DNA of 56,705 bases, taken from NCBI RefSeq assembly GCF_025995235.1, contig NZ_BAPT01000012.1, positions 1 through 56,705 on the forward strand. The letters run 5' to 3'. Position numbers and translations under genes: made by a program. Positions 33,446-43,177 of this stretch are shown piece after piece. The notes under the pieces are model-generated. The model worked only from the letters and a program-made list of their open reading frames with translations, ran no database searches and was not told where the DNA came from. Positions within the stretch are counted from its first letter, which is position 1. Each line of letters starts with the position of its first letter. This DNA is from Ameyamaea chiangmaiensis (GTDB lineage Bacteria; Pseudomonadota; Alphaproteobacteria; Acetobacterales; Acetobacteraceae).

Positions 33446-34495
33446 TTGCCGTTTCTAAGTGACTCTGAGCGCGACGACCTGCGCATCGACCGGATGATCT
33501 TCCATGTGGTTGGCCCCGATCTTGAGAATCCGATACTGCTTACTGAGTTTGACCCGCCCATATTTACGGAGTTCTTCCTGAAGCGGATCAAGTCTGCGCT
33601 TGGCGGCAACGCTTATTGTTTCAGAGCGGATTCGCCGACGATGGCGACACTGAGGGAAGTAGGCGCGGATGAAGCGAGTTTTGTGGCAGCATCCGAAACA
33701 CTTGCTGCTGCGTTCCAGCATGAGCATCGACAAAATTCGATTGATGGCGTTTTTTTTCTTTTTCTTCTCAGCACGTTTGGGGGCGCAAGATTGTTCGCTC
33801 TCGTGAAGTACGACAACGATCAGGTGCTAAAATACGATATCGCTGATGCCGGAGGCAGACGCATGGCGATTCTTGAAGAGTTTCGGCAGACATTTTCGAC
33901 TAAGCGGGAATCCCTGCAGAAGATCGCACTCGTACGCCTTGGTGCCGAGGATGGCGAACTCATGGTTCGTGACCGGTCGAAGCCAGACGGGATCTCGGAA
34001 TATTTTGGTAAGTTTCTCCACGTCAAGCGGGCTGCGACGCCAGCGGAGTTCACGAAGAGGGTCGAACGCATCCTCAAGGATGTGATGAAGAAACACCGTG
34101 ATGATCTCGATCCTGAAATCAGGAAGGGCGGGGCGCGGCGCATCAATGAGCAACTGCGCGCCACTCGCGAATTCGGCCCCGAAACACAGGAGCAGCTCTT
34201 CGATGCTGTCTTTGGCGTGCTTTCCGAGGATTCGCCGGTGCGTAGGACCTATCGTCGGAAATTGGCGACAGCCAAACTTGATGAAGAAACGTTTCAGGTC
34301 GATCCCACCGCAATACCGCGTACGCCGCGTCGCCGTATTGAAACGGCAGAAGGCATACAGATCCTGTTCAATGAGGAAGATCGAGGCCGGATCGTTAAGC
34401 GTGAACTGGAGACCGGTGATACTGAAATCCTGATTACTACGACGCACGTCACAGTGGACGACGACGATGCTATCGATCTTAGCCGCAGCACTTGA
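33446..34495 (+). CDS. NdpA/YejK-like (NA37) nucleoid-associated family protein
   Basis: A TTG start at 33446 is supported by a very strong Shine-Dalgarno (GGAGGAGGTG) 4 nt upstream and by family spacing; 349 residues. The pattern matches the 37-kDa nucleoid-associated family: RIDRMIFHVV at the start, IDGVFFLFLLSTFGGARLFALVKYDNDQVLKYDI, REFRQTF-like EEFRQTFSTKRESLQKIALVRLG, and ISEYFGKFLHVKRAATPAEFTKRVERIL. It is not the housekeeping type: it overlaps by 29 bp a gene for a membrane protein and lies in accessory DNA. A DNA-sensing role in a two-gene defence module is inference. Confidence 0.8.
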   Translation: MPFLSDSERDDLRIDRMIFHVVGPDLENPILLTEFDPPIFTEFFLKRIKSALGGNAYCFRADSPTMATLREVGADEASFVAASETLAAAFQHEHRQNSIDGVFFLFLLSTFGGARLFALVKYDNDQVLKYDIADAGGRRMAILEEFRQTFSTKRESLQKIALVRLGAEDGELMVRDRSKPDGISEYFGKFLHVKRAATPAEFTKRVERILKDVMKKHRDDLDPEIRKGGARRINEQLRATREFGPETQEQLFDAVFGVLSEDSPVRRTYRRKLATAKLDEETFQVDPTAIPRTPRRRIETAEGIQILFNEEDRGRIVKRELETGDTEILITTTHVTVDDDDAIDLSRST

Positions 34496-35864
34496 TGCCT
34501 CCACTGGACTAACGGTCGATGAGATTAATGGCACGCTAACGGCGGTCGGCCGACCAACCCATGCGGTTCTGGTTGCCTGGCGTGAGGTGGCGGTGGCCTG
34601 TGCAAGCGACCGGTGCCGTCTTACTTGTCGAGATGAACTCGACGATGTTCACGATTTAAGCACAGCGGATCTAGACGAGCTTGAGGGCACCGACCTGCGT
34701 CTTACGCTCGAAATTGCCTGCCCAGAAAATGCGGTTCATGTAGCGACACCAAATGGACTGCGGCGTATCCTCGCTATGTTGGATGACCTTTCATCTGTTT
34801 CCGTAGTGCGCATGCTCGGTCTTACTGAGGCAATTCGAACACTTGGCGTCGTTATTGAGCCATGGGAGGACGGTGTCTGGGAGGCCCCACCAAGGGCGGC
34901 GGGGCGGAGCCCGAGTCCACGTCGGTTCGCACGGACGATTGTGGGGAGTGCCAGGGCGCCAAGTGACATTGGCTCATATTTGCTTGAGGGGGAGGCTAAT
35001 CGGGCTGATCGGGCTTTCGTCGTCTGGCGGGGTTTTGCGACCAATGCCGTTCGACGATCTCTCGTGAATGAAATCTACGAGGCTGATGGAATTGTGCGGG
35101 TCGTTCTGTCGGGTACGCCGACCCGCCGTCTAGAACTGGGCGAAGCTGATGTAGATGCGGCGTCGTTTGCTGTTCTCCAGAAGGCGGCACGATGGGTGTA
35201 CGTCGAAGGTCCTGACGCTGAACTTCGTCACACATTGCTCACTAATGAGCTGGCCCGGGAATGGCGCGACGGCGAACCCTTTGCTCTTGGTCTGAGTTGT
35301 AGATTGCCGGTCGCCTTAGAGAGCGCCGGGCTCGCCTACCGCGCCTATGTCCAGCAGGGTAGCAAGGATACGATCAAGAGCCTCTCAGATCTGCGCAAGA
35401 CGCTAGCCGAGGAGATGGGGAAGGTCACGCAGCAGACCCGCGATCTGACTTCCGGACTTTGGCGTGATGTTGCGGTTGCGATCGTGACTATCGCGTTTCG
35501 CTACTCAATGGATGCCACCAAGGTCGTGACGGCGAAGCCGGTCTATGCGGTGATCTTCGTGCTGGCTGCCGCTCACATCGTTATCAGCCAGTGGGTGACC
35601 GTTCGTAGCAATCGCGCTTTTCTTAAGGTGGCGTCAGACTCTCGGACTCTTTGGCGGCAGAAAGGTTATGCTTACCTTTCTGATGACGAATTCGATGTGC
35701 TGGCTGAAACCCCTCTGTCGCAGGCGAGAGCTATTTATAACCGGGTTGAAGCGACGACCAATTGGGTGGCGGGGATCGTTGCTGTGGGATTGGTCGCTTC
35801 TGCAGGGTGGGAGATCGGGGTGTGGCAGGTATTGTATCGCCGTCTTATGGAACTCTCCTGCTGA
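34467..35864 (+). CDS. Unknown membrane-anchored partner of the NdpA-like protein
   Basis: This 465-residue protein overlaps the preceding gene by 29 bp. The first 295 residues look soluble and mixed alpha/beta; residues 299-328 (DTIKSLSDLRKTLAEEMGKVTQQTRDL) form a probable coiled coil; the C-terminal 135 residues hold a weakly hydrophobic helix (331-347) and two clear membrane spans (about 356-378 and 430-452). I recognise no family. Soluble sensor, coiled coil and C-terminal membrane spans is a common layout for membrane-disrupting abortive-infection effectors. Codon usage looks less GC-biased than in the core genes. Confidence 0.75.
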   Translation: MLSILAAALDASTGLTVDEINGTLTAVGRPTHAVLVAWREVAVACASDRCRLTCRDELDDVHDLSTADLDELEGTDLRLTLEIACPENAVHVATPNGLRRILAMLDDLSSVSVVRMLGLTEAIRTLGVVIEPWEDGVWEAPPRAAGRSPSPRRFARTIVGSARAPSDIGSYLLEGEANRADRAFVVWRGFATNAVRRSLVNEIYEADGIVRVVLSGTPTRRLELGEADVDAASFAVLQKAARWVYVEGPDAELRHTLLTNELAREWRDGEPFALGLSCRLPVALESAGLAYRAYVQQGSKDTIKSLSDLRKTLAEEMGKVTQQTRDLTSGLWRDVAVAIVTIAFRYSMDATKVVTAKPVYAVIFVLAAAHIVISQWVTVRSNRAFLKVASDSRTLWRQKGYAYLSDDEFDVLAETPLSQARAIYNRVEATTNWVAGIVAVGLVASAGWEIGVWQVLYRRLMELSC

Positions 35865-35981
35865 TGCCATGCCGCCGCGCATTAAGGACAGACTGGTAGT
35901 TACGAACGATGCTAGTTGCCGTCGTTCTTCTGGCCACACTCGTGCTGTCCAAGGAGCGGATTATGGATGAGAAATGGCACG

Positions 35982-36458
35982 ATGACCGACGATCCGTCCG
36001 CGCTGATCACGACGGTCGAACTGACGTGGGTCGAGAAGCGGGTGGAACGCTGGCTGCGCTTCGGTCGGCCGGTCGCGGATACGATTCTGGACCGTCAACG
36101 GCGCGTGCTCAGCTTCGTGCCTGGCAGCGTGTTCGCCTTCGTTCGCTGGGCCGCCAACGAATACGGAACGGTTGAATCGCACATCGACATCGTGCGCACG
36201 GTCGGCTCTGGCGAAGACTACCAGACCATCCCCTGCGTACGGCCTGGCGGTGAGGTGTTGCTGCATCAGGGTTCATGGCGGCGCGTCCAGCATGTGCTCG
36301 AAGTGATCGACGCCGTCGAGGCGCAGGACATCGACCCGATAGAGGTCAGTCCTGATTACTGGCGTCACGTGCATCATCGCCTGGAGGCATGGCAACAGCC
36401 CGATCCCTATACCAAAGCACGGCATCGGGCATGGCTGCGTCGTCGCGCGTTGCATTGA
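35982..36458 (+). CDS. DUF2840-family mobile-element protein
   Basis: ATG 35982 gives 158 residues (an ATG at 35967 with AAGGAG upstream is also possible). The sequence ALITTVELTWVEKRVERWLRFGRPVADTILDRQRRVLSFVPGSVFAFVRWAANEYGT...CVRPGGEVLLHQGSWRRV...HRAWLRRRALH is the DUF2840 signature. In alphaproteobacterial integrative elements this gene usually sits between parA and the traF-type signal peptidase gene. Here neither neighbour is present. Confidence 0.88.
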   Translation: MTDDPSALITTVELTWVEKRVERWLRFGRPVADTILDRQRRVLSFVPGSVFAFVRWAANEYGTVESHIDIVRTVGSGEDYQTIPCVRPGGEVLLHQGSWRRVQHVLEVIDAVEAQDIDPIEVSPDYWRHVHHRLEAWQQPDPYTKARHRAWLRRRALH

Positions 36459-37221
36459 GTGTGCCTCCCGCGTCTGGCTTATCGACGTTTGCCCGTGCCT
36501 TTCCCTTCTCTTTCCGGTCAGCTTTTCCATCCTCCTGTCGCGTTCGTTTTGTGCCGGGACAACGCGGCGCTTGGCGCCGTGAGTGGAAGGCACCGGCTGC
36601 GCAGCTGCGTGCATTCTTGTCATCTTTGGGCGTGTTTCAGACGCCATTCCGACGAACGATCCCGGCGTTCAGTGACACGAGTTTTCCTACATCCGGAACA
36701 CCATACGCAGGAGGTGGATGGCCCGCCTGAATGCATAACGAGCGCAGGTTGACCGATTGGTCATCGTCACCGTGAGCGTCATCACTTTGATAGTTCCCGA
36801 TGATGTTCGGATGTCGATTCCGATCATGTCCGACGCATGATTTTGACGTGTGTTCGGCACGTCATAAGACGCACCGAAGATAGGTCGCGGCAGCGTTTCG
36901 TCGTCCAGTTCGCGTGGTGGCGCGAGGCAATTTGTGGCAGGTTTTGCCAGTCCCCCCGGTCAGGCTGTGGGCGGGTATCAGATTTGAAAAAGCTGAATGT
37001 AGAAGACGAAAAGAAGAAAAAATATGAGGGCAAGATTAAAGGAACCGGCACCATAGGTCCGGTTCTCTGGGTTTTTCTTCTGTCTGCACATGGGGTTAGG
37101 GAAAGTTCATGTGGCACTCTGGATTTCATGGGTCTGAGCCGTCATTTTTCAGGAGTGAGGGTTTTTCGCCGTTTCTGACGGCACTGTCCCCGGAAAAGCC
37201 CGGTTTTCGCGAGGTCTGGCC
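36459..37221. other. Non-coding region before the relaxase gene, possible oriT region
   Basis: 763 bp with no convincing gene. In related elements the traF signal peptidase gene would be expected here, but no remnant is readable. It contains an A/G-rich stretch (about 37001-37045), a terminator-like hairpin at 37041-37066 and inverted short motifs just before the relaxase. Nicking sites of relaxases of this type are commonly just upstream of the gene, so an oriT is plausible but not identified. Confidence 0.4.
37041..37080 (+). terminator. Rho-independent terminator-like hairpin
   Basis: GAACCGG and CCGGTTC form a 7-bp stem around a 9-nt loop, followed by TCTGGGTTTTTC with five T in a row. 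It is 150 bp before the relaxase start and would end plus-strand transcription from the DUF2840 side. Confidence 0.55.
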
Positions 37222-39330
37222 ATGGCGCAGGATGACGACACCGCGTTCCGTCCCAGAGTCGGACGCCTTCGCTCGGAGGGCCGCGCGGCACGCGGTCGCG
37301 CCGACTTTCTGGCCGCCGTTCGCACCCAGGTTCGGCGGCAATCGCTGAACCCCGGAAAGAGGGGTGGCAACGGGGCGGGCGGCAGTGGCCGCCGCTTTTC
37401 TTCTGAGTCTGGCGCATCCTCGCGTGCGGGGAGCGCGTCGCGTTCCGGTTCCACCCGTGGGGTGGGTCGCGGGCGGGGCGCTTCCTTCGTCCGGGCGCGC
37501 GGGATTACCGGCTGGCGGCATCAGGTGTCCGGTGCCCGTCGTGTGACCGTGAAGGCGCGTGTGGTGCGTCAGGCCGGAAAGGGAGGCGGAGCCGCAGCCC
37601 ATCTGCGCTACATCCAGCGGGATGGCACCTCCCGCGACGGCGAGCGTGGCGTCCTCTATGGTGCGGAGACCGACCGTGCCGATGCGAAAGCTTTCCTCGA
37701 ACGCGGCGCGGAGGACCGGCATCAGTTCCGCTTCATCGTCTCACCGGAGGACGCCGACCGGATGGACGATCTGACGGACTTCACGCGCGAGCTGATGACG
37801 CAGATAGAAGCCGATCTCGGCACACGGCTGGACTGGGTGGCGGTGAATCATTTCAACACCGCGCATCCCCATGTCCATGTCGTGGTCAATGGTCGCGACG
37901 ACCAGGGCAAAGACCTGGTTATCGATGGCGGCTATATCACCCACGGCCTCCGCGAACGCGCCTCCGAATTCGTGACGCTGGACCTCGGTCCCGTGTCGGA
38001 GATCGAGCAGCGCCGCAAGCTGGAAACCGAGATCGACCGCGACCGCTTCACCCGCCTCGACCGTGCCCTGCTGGATCAGGCGCGGGATGGTACAATCGAC
38101 ATGCGCCCCGGCAGCGACATGCCGACCTCCGATCTGATGGATCGGCGGCTGCGCCTGTCACGCCTCGCCAAGCTGGAACGCATGGGGCTGGCCAGTCCGA
38201 CAGCGCCGGGCCGATGGACGCTCGACGACCGGCTGGAAGAGCGTCTGCGCAATCTGGGCGAGCGGGACGACATCACGAAGCAGATGCACCGCGCCCTGAA
38301 AGCGCGCGACAAGGGAACGGCGCCGACGCGCGACCCGGCGCATTTCCGCTTCCATGGCGAGACCCCCGAGAAGCCCGTGACCGGGCAACTGATCGACCGG
38401 CACCTGACGGACGAACTCGGGGAGAAACTGTCGCTGGTGGTCGATGGGATCGACGGGCGGATGCATCATCTGCGCGGCTTTGATCATGCCCAGATGGAGG
38501 ACATCCCTAGTGGCGCGATCGTGGAAATCGCGGCGGCCCCGGTCCCCGACAAGCCGCGCCCATCAGACCGGGCGATCCTCGCCCAGACCGAGGACGGGAT
38601 CTATCGCCCTTCCGCCCATCTGGAGCGGATGCAGCTCGATCGCTGGAGCGTCAAAGGCACGCCGGAAGACCTGATCAAAGGCCATGTCCGCCGTCTGGAG
38701 GCGCTGCGGAGAGCCGGGGTTGTCGAACGGCTGGACGCAGACCGCTGGCGCATCCCCGAGGACTTCCAGCAGAAGGTCATCGCCTATGACGCCGCCCGTG
38801 CGCCGAAGGCGACGGTGCGGCTGCTGTCGGCCTTCGATCTGGAGGCGCAGATCGGCTCCGATGGCGCGACCTGGCTCGACCGGCGTCTGGTGGCCGGGGT
38901 AAGCCGCGAGGGCGACCGGGTGGAAGCCGGGTTCGGGAGCGAGGTCGGCGACGCCCTGGCCAGACGGCAAAAGGCCCTGATCCAGCGTGGGGACGCCAGC
39001 CTCACCCCGGAGGGCATGGTGCGCTACCGCAAGAACCTGCTGGCGACGCTGGAAGGGCGGCAGGTGGAACGGGTCGGGCAGGCCATGGCCGGGAAGCGGG
39101 GGAAGCTGTGGCGTCCGCTTGATCGCTTCGAGACGATCCAGGGCACGATGAAAGGCCCGATCGATCTGGCCAGCGGGCGCTTCGCGGTGCTGGAGAGCGG
39201 GCATGAATTCTCGCTGGTGCCCTGGCGTCCGGAGATCGGCAGACAGCGCCAGAAGGAGATGGCGATCTCCATGGACGAGCATGGCGGCATCTCGTGGGAA
39301 CTGGGTCGGGGCAGGGGGCTTGGCCTGTAG
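37222..39330 (+). CDS. VirD2-like relaxase/mobilization nuclease (DUF3363)
   Basis: This 702-residue protein has a basic Gly/Ser/Arg-rich N-terminus (to about 100), then the relaxase core with AAAHLRYIQRDGTSRDGERGVLYG and the HUH motif HPHVHVVVNG (residues 215-224). The long DUF3363 C-terminal part follows (LDLGPVSEIEQRRKLETEIDRDRFTRLDRALL...). It nicks oriT and leads DNA into a recipient. In complete elements it is followed by traG; here the next gene is a small ribbon-helix-helix protein. Whether it can still be mobilised by a helper is unknown. Confidence 0.93.
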   Translation: MAQDDDTAFRPRVGRLRSEGRAARGRADFLAAVRTQVRRQSLNPGKRGGNGAGGSGRRFSSESGASSRAGSASRSGSTRGVGRGRGASFVRARGITGWRHQVSGARRVTVKARVVRQAGKGGGAAAHLRYIQRDGTSRDGERGVLYGAETDRADAKAFLERGAEDRHQFRFIVSPEDADRMDDLTDFTRELMTQIEADLGTRLDWVAVNHFNTAHPHVHVVVNGRDDQGKDLVIDGGYITHGLRERASEFVTLDLGPVSEIEQRRKLETEIDRDRFTRLDRALLDQARDGTIDMRPGSDMPTSDLMDRRLRLSRLAKLERMGLASPTAPGRWTLDDRLEERLRNLGERDDITKQMHRALKARDKGTAPTRDPAHFRFHGETPEKPVTGQLIDRHLTDELGEKLSLVVDGIDGRMHHLRGFDHAQMEDIPSGAIVEIAAAPVPDKPRPSDRAILAQTEDGIYRPSAHLERMQLDRWSVKGTPEDLIKGHVRRLEALRRAGVVERLDADRWRIPEDFQQKVIAYDAARAPKATVRLLSAFDLEAQIGSDGATWLDRRLVAGVSREGDRVEAGFGSEVGDALARRQKALIQRGDASLTPEGMVRYRKNLLATLEGRQVERVGQAMAGKRGKLWRPLDRFETIQGTMKGPIDLASGRFAVLESGHEFSLVPWRPEIGRQRQKEMAISMDEHGGISWELGRGRGLGL

Positions 39331-39492
39331 CGGGAAACCACCACGAGTCGTTCCGGAACTCTGACAAAGACTGACAAAAGCCGCCAATTTTACGCCAGGC
39401 TACGCCTTTGTACTATGACGATCCAACAATGACTTGCGCCGGGAAAATTTCAGCGCACTCTGTCATCGGACCTCCAGATCGGGAACGCGGCG

Positions 39493-39927
39493 ATGACCAG
39501 ACGGCAGCGGATGAACGTGTATTTCGAGCCGGGCCTGCTGAAGCAGGTCGAGGCGTTGGCCGAGCGCCGGAAAGTGTCGAAATCGGCGGTGATCGAGGCG
39601 GCGGTGCTGTCGCTGGTGTCCGGCGATGACGATGGACGCCGTGACGCCGCCCTGTCCAAGCGTCTGGACCGGCTTGGACGTCGGATCGACGATGTGGACG
39701 AGGCCATCACCGTGCTGGGCGAGGCGTTCGCGCTCTATACCCGTGCCTGGATGAGGCATCAGCTTCCCATTCCGGCGAACGAGAACGAAGCCGCAAAAGA
39801 TCGGGCAGCGGATATGTATGCCCGGTTCAATGAGGTGCTCGTCCGGCGGCTGGCGAGGGGGCAGCGGTTCCTTAATGAGCGGGTGCGCGATATTGCAGGG
39901 CGGAAGGATGTGGGTGAAAGCAGTTAA
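39493..39927 (+). CDS. CopG-type ribbon-helix-helix protein of the conjugation module
   Basis: This 144-residue protein starts RRQRMNVYFEPGLLKQVEALAERRKVSKSAVIEAAVLSLVSG, a ribbon-helix-helix DNA-binding fold. The C-terminal helical part (LSKRLDRLGRRIDDVDEAITVLGEAFALYTRAWMRHQLPIPANENEAAKDRAADMYARFNEVLVRRLARGQRFLNE) is that of the CopG-like proteins normally found between traG and trbB. The trb genes are absent downstream: AT-rich DNA and an unrelated efflux operon follow. Confidence 0.88.
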   Translation: MTRRQRMNVYFEPGLLKQVEALAERRKVSKSAVIEAAVLSLVSGDDDGRRDAALSKRLDRLGRRIDDVDEAITVLGEAFALYTRAWMRHQLPIPANENEAAKDRAADMYARFNEVLVRRLARGQRFLNERVRDIAGRKDVGESS

Positions 39928-40122
39928 ATCGGGGCGTAACGGTAATAAATAATTTGAATTGTGAGGGTGGAGGTAAAATTATGGTCTCTCTATCAACAAC
40001 CGAGTCAAATTTTCTAACGATAATTTGTAATTGTATTAATAAATGACTCTTCTATCTCTCTATGTATTTAATGAAACGCGTATAATTTCTCTTTTGCGTG
40101 CAACTCTCCATCGTTGCGTTCG

Positions 40123-43100
40123 CTAGCATGAAGGTGCTGATCCGCGATGTGCGAGCAGGAGGTAGAAGCATGGCAGCACGATCAGCGTGAATAAGGTTCC
40201 GATGGCAAGACCGCCCGCTAGGACGAGGCCCATAACGAAGCGTGAGGCGGCGCCAGCTCCGGACGCTGCGAGCAGCGGCACCACGCCGAGGATCATGGCC
40301 GCAGTCGTCATCAGGATCGGCCGCAGGCGCACAAGAGCCGCATGCTCAATCGCCGCGCGTCTGGACATCCCTTGCTCCCGCCGTTCGTTGGCGACCTCGA
40401 CCATGAGGATGCCATGCTTGCTGATAAGGCCAGCAAGCGTCACGAGGCCGATTTCACTGTAGAGATTGACGGATGCGCCTCTCATCCCCAGCCAGAGCAG
40501 AAGCAATGCCCCAGCCACGGACATGGGCACAGTAACGAGAATGATGAGCGCATCGCGAAAACTGCCGAACTGGGCGGCGAGAGCGAGGAAGATAATCAGA
40601 ATTCCGAAGCCGAAGCTCGGCAGGAAGGAGCCGCGCTCGGTGAGGTAGTCGCGGAGCGATCCCGTTGTGTCCGTTGCGTAGCCGCCCGGTAGCCGCGAAT
40701 TGGCAAGAGACGCGAGCCATGAATAGGCCCGATCAACGGAAACGCCGGGAGCCGGCACGGCCTGAAGCGTCGTGGCATTGAGCTGCTGGAAATGCGCGAT
40801 CTGTTCGGGCACGACCTGATGCGTCAGATGCGCGACCGAGGATAGCGGGATCGGAATGGCAGGTCCGCTTTGCGGATGTGTATAGGCGATCGGATAGTCG
40901 AGGATCTGCTCGGCGTTCAGGCGCTGCCCGCGCGTGACGAGCGGCATGACGCGATACGACCGCTGGTCTCGGCTGAAATAATTCACATAACTTCCGCCGA
41001 GCAGCCAGTTCAGGCTGTTGCCGACATCCGATACGTTCAGACCGAGTTCCGCGAGCTTCGACCGATCCAGGACGAGCGTCGTCTGGGGCTGGTCAATGAG
41101 CAGGTCGTTGTCGATATAGGCGAACAGCCCGCTCTTCTTCGCCTCCGTCACGATCGTTTTGCTGATGGCTGCGAGCTCGTCAGCTGAACCCGCCCCCTTG
41201 ATGACGAACTGGATCGGCATTCCCGCGCCGCCCGGGAGGGAGGGGAGTTGGAAGACACCATATTGCAGACCCGTGACGTCATTCAGCTTTCCCTGGAGAA
41301 CCTGCTGGATGTCCACGTCAGAGCGGCTTCTCTTGCGCCAGTCTCGAAGCACGACGCCGCCCTGCTCGATGCGCGGTGCATCCAGAAGCCAAAAATCCTC
41401 CATCTCCGGGATGCCTTTGAGGGCATCGAGCACCGGAGGCGCGTATTTCGCGACATAATCAAGGGTCGTCGCGGGTGGTCCCTGTCCGGCGACGACGACG
41501 ATTCCCTGATCCTCGGCCGGGGCAAGCTCATGGGTCGCACCGCGGTAGAACATCACGGACGCTCCGAGAACCACGCAGGCCAACACGATTCCGGCGGGCC
41601 AGAACCGGAGGACGATCCGCAGCATCTTTGCGTAGACGCGGTGCATAATGGTAAGTCCCAGATCGCTGAACTTCACCCAACGCGGAGCGGTCGCGTCATG
41701 CGGACGCAACAGCGTCGCGCACATCATGGGCGACAACACGAGCGCCAGAACCGCCGAGACCGTCACGCTCGCCGCCAGGGTGAAGGCGAATTCGGTGAAC
41801 AGCGCGCCGGTCAGCCCCTTCTGCAAGCCGATCGGCACATAGGCTGCGACGAGGACGATCGTCATTGCGATAATAGGCCGCCCCAGTTCCCGGGCCGCTT
41901 TCAACGCGGCTTCCATGGGTTTCTCGCCAATGGCCAGATGTCGGTTGACGTTCTCCACGACGATGATCGCGTCATCCACCACCAGTCCAGTGGCCAGCAC
42001 AAGAGCGAGCAGGGTCAGGGAATTGATCGAGAAGCCCATGAACCCCATAAGCGCGACGGTTCCGACGAGCGAGAGCGGGATGGTGACGAGCGGGATGAGA
42101 ACCGACCGGAACGAGCCGAGGAAAAGGAAGATCACCCCGGTCACGATGGCGATTGCCTCCAGCAGCGTCAGGATTACCTCGTGCAGGGATGCCCGCACAA
42201 AATCCGAGAGGTCGAAAATCACCCTGGTCCGGATGTTCGGGGGAAGGCGCGCGGAGATGTGGGAGAGCACGTCATGCAGCCGGTCGCAGGTTGCAATCAG
42301 GTTTGCCCCGGGGGCGAGGGTAACGCGGATGAACGCGCCGCTCCCGAGTGGGTTCGTGATGCGCACTTCCGTCATCTCTGGGCCGTACTCGACCTTCGCG
42401 ACATCACCCAGCCTTATGAGCGCAGAACCCCGCTGCGCAACGACAAGCTGCCTGAACTGTTCCTCGGTATGCAGGCTGCTGGTGACGGCGAGATCAACCG
42501 ACATCATGCCGCCGAGCGTCTGTCCGATACCGGTCACATAGTCATTCTGGGCCAACGCGGTCGCCACGTCGTTCGCTGTCAGGCCATATCCCGCAAGACG
42601 CCTGGCATCGAACCAGACGCGCAGTGCCATATTGGCCTGCGTCATATCCGTCGCCTGAAGCACGCCAGGGACGGACTGGAGTTGCGGCAGCACCACCCGC
42701 GCCGTGTAATCGGCCACCTGTTCAAGACGCAGCGACTTGCTGGAAACCGCGATATACATCGCGGACCCTTCATTGTTCGACATCGTGATGACAGGCTGCT
42801 GCGTTCCCGCCGGAAACTTGTTGGCGATGGCGGAGACATACGCCTGTACCTGCGCGATGGCGGGTTTCGGATCCTCGTTAAGCTTGAGATGCAGCGTGAC
42901 GGTGCTGACGCTCGTCTCGCTCGTGGAGGAGACGTAATCCACGCCGTCCGTCGCCGCCACTGCGCTCTCGATCGGTGTCGTGATGAATCCCGCGACCGTG
43001 CCCGCATCCGCTCCGTAATAGATCGTCACGACCTGAATAGTGGCGCTCACCGTGCTCGGGAAGCTCTGGACGGGCAAGCCGAAGACGGTCCTCAATCCTG

Positions 43101-43170
43101 CGACGAGGATAATGATACAGAGGACGATCGACAGGACCGGCCGGCGAATGAAGAGATCGGTCATAGACAT
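40123..43170 (-). CDS. RND-family multidrug efflux permease (HAE1 type)
   Basis: ATG 43170 (MSMTDLFIRRPVLSIVLCIIIL, with GAGGAG upstream) gives 1015 residues, the usual RND length. Twelve transmembrane helices in two halves flank two large periplasmic loops. The TM4 proton-relay aspartates lie in LALVLATGLVVDDAIIVVENVNRHL; the second-half GLISKHGILMVEVANERREQG and LRPILMTTAAMILGVVPLL are typical. It forms the inner-membrane pump with the adaptor at 43178 (7 bp upstream gap) and channel at 44263. It resembles the MexW/MuxB-like branch more than AcrB. Substrates unknown. Confidence 0.95.
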   Translation of the reverse strand: MSMTDLFIRRPVLSIVLCIIILVAGLRTVFGLPVQSFPSTVSATIQVVTIYYGADAGTVAGFITTPIESAVAATDGVDYVSSTSETSVSTVTLHLKLNEDPKPAIAQVQAYVSAIANKFPAGTQQPVITMSNNEGSAMYIAVSSKSLRLEQVADYTARVVLPQLQSVPGVLQATDMTQANMALRVWFDARRLAGYGLTANDVATALAQNDYVTGIGQTLGGMMSVDLAVTSSLHTEEQFRQLVVAQRGSALIRLGDVAKVEYGPEMTEVRITNPLGSGAFIRVTLAPGANLIATCDRLHDVLSHISARLPPNIRTRVIFDLSDFVRASLHEVILTLLEAIAIVTGVIFLFLGSFRSVLIPLVTIPLSLVGTVALMGFMGFSINSLTLLALVLATGLVVDDAIIVVENVNRHLAIGEKPMEAALKAARELGRPIIAMTIVLVAAYVPIGLQKGLTGALFTEFAFTLAASVTVSAVLALVLSPMMCATLLRPHDATAPRWVKFSDLGLTIMHRVYAKMLRIVLRFWPAGIVLACVVLGASVMFYRGATHELAPAEDQGIVVVAGQGPPATTLDYVAKYAPPVLDALKGIPEMEDFWLLDAPRIEQGGVVLRDWRKRSRSDVDIQQVLQGKLNDVTGLQYGVFQLPSLPGGAGMPIQFVIKGAGSADELAAISKTIVTEAKKSGLFAYIDNDLLIDQPQTTLVLDRSKLAELGLNVSDVGNSLNWLLGGSYVNYFSRDQRSYRVMPLVTRGQRLNAEQILDYPIAYTHPQSGPAIPIPLSSVAHLTHQVVPEQIAHFQQLNATTLQAVPAPGVSVDRAYSWLASLANSRLPGGYATDTTGSLRDYLTERGSFLPSFGFGILIIFLALAAQFGSFRDALIILVTVPMSVAGALLLLWLGMRGASVNLYSEIGLVTLAGLISKHGILMVEVANERREQGMSRRAAIEHAALVRLRPILMTTAAMILGVVPLLAASGAGAASRFVMGLVLAGGLAIGTLFTLIVLPCFYLLLAHRGSAPSC

Positions 43171-43177
43171 GGAGCGC

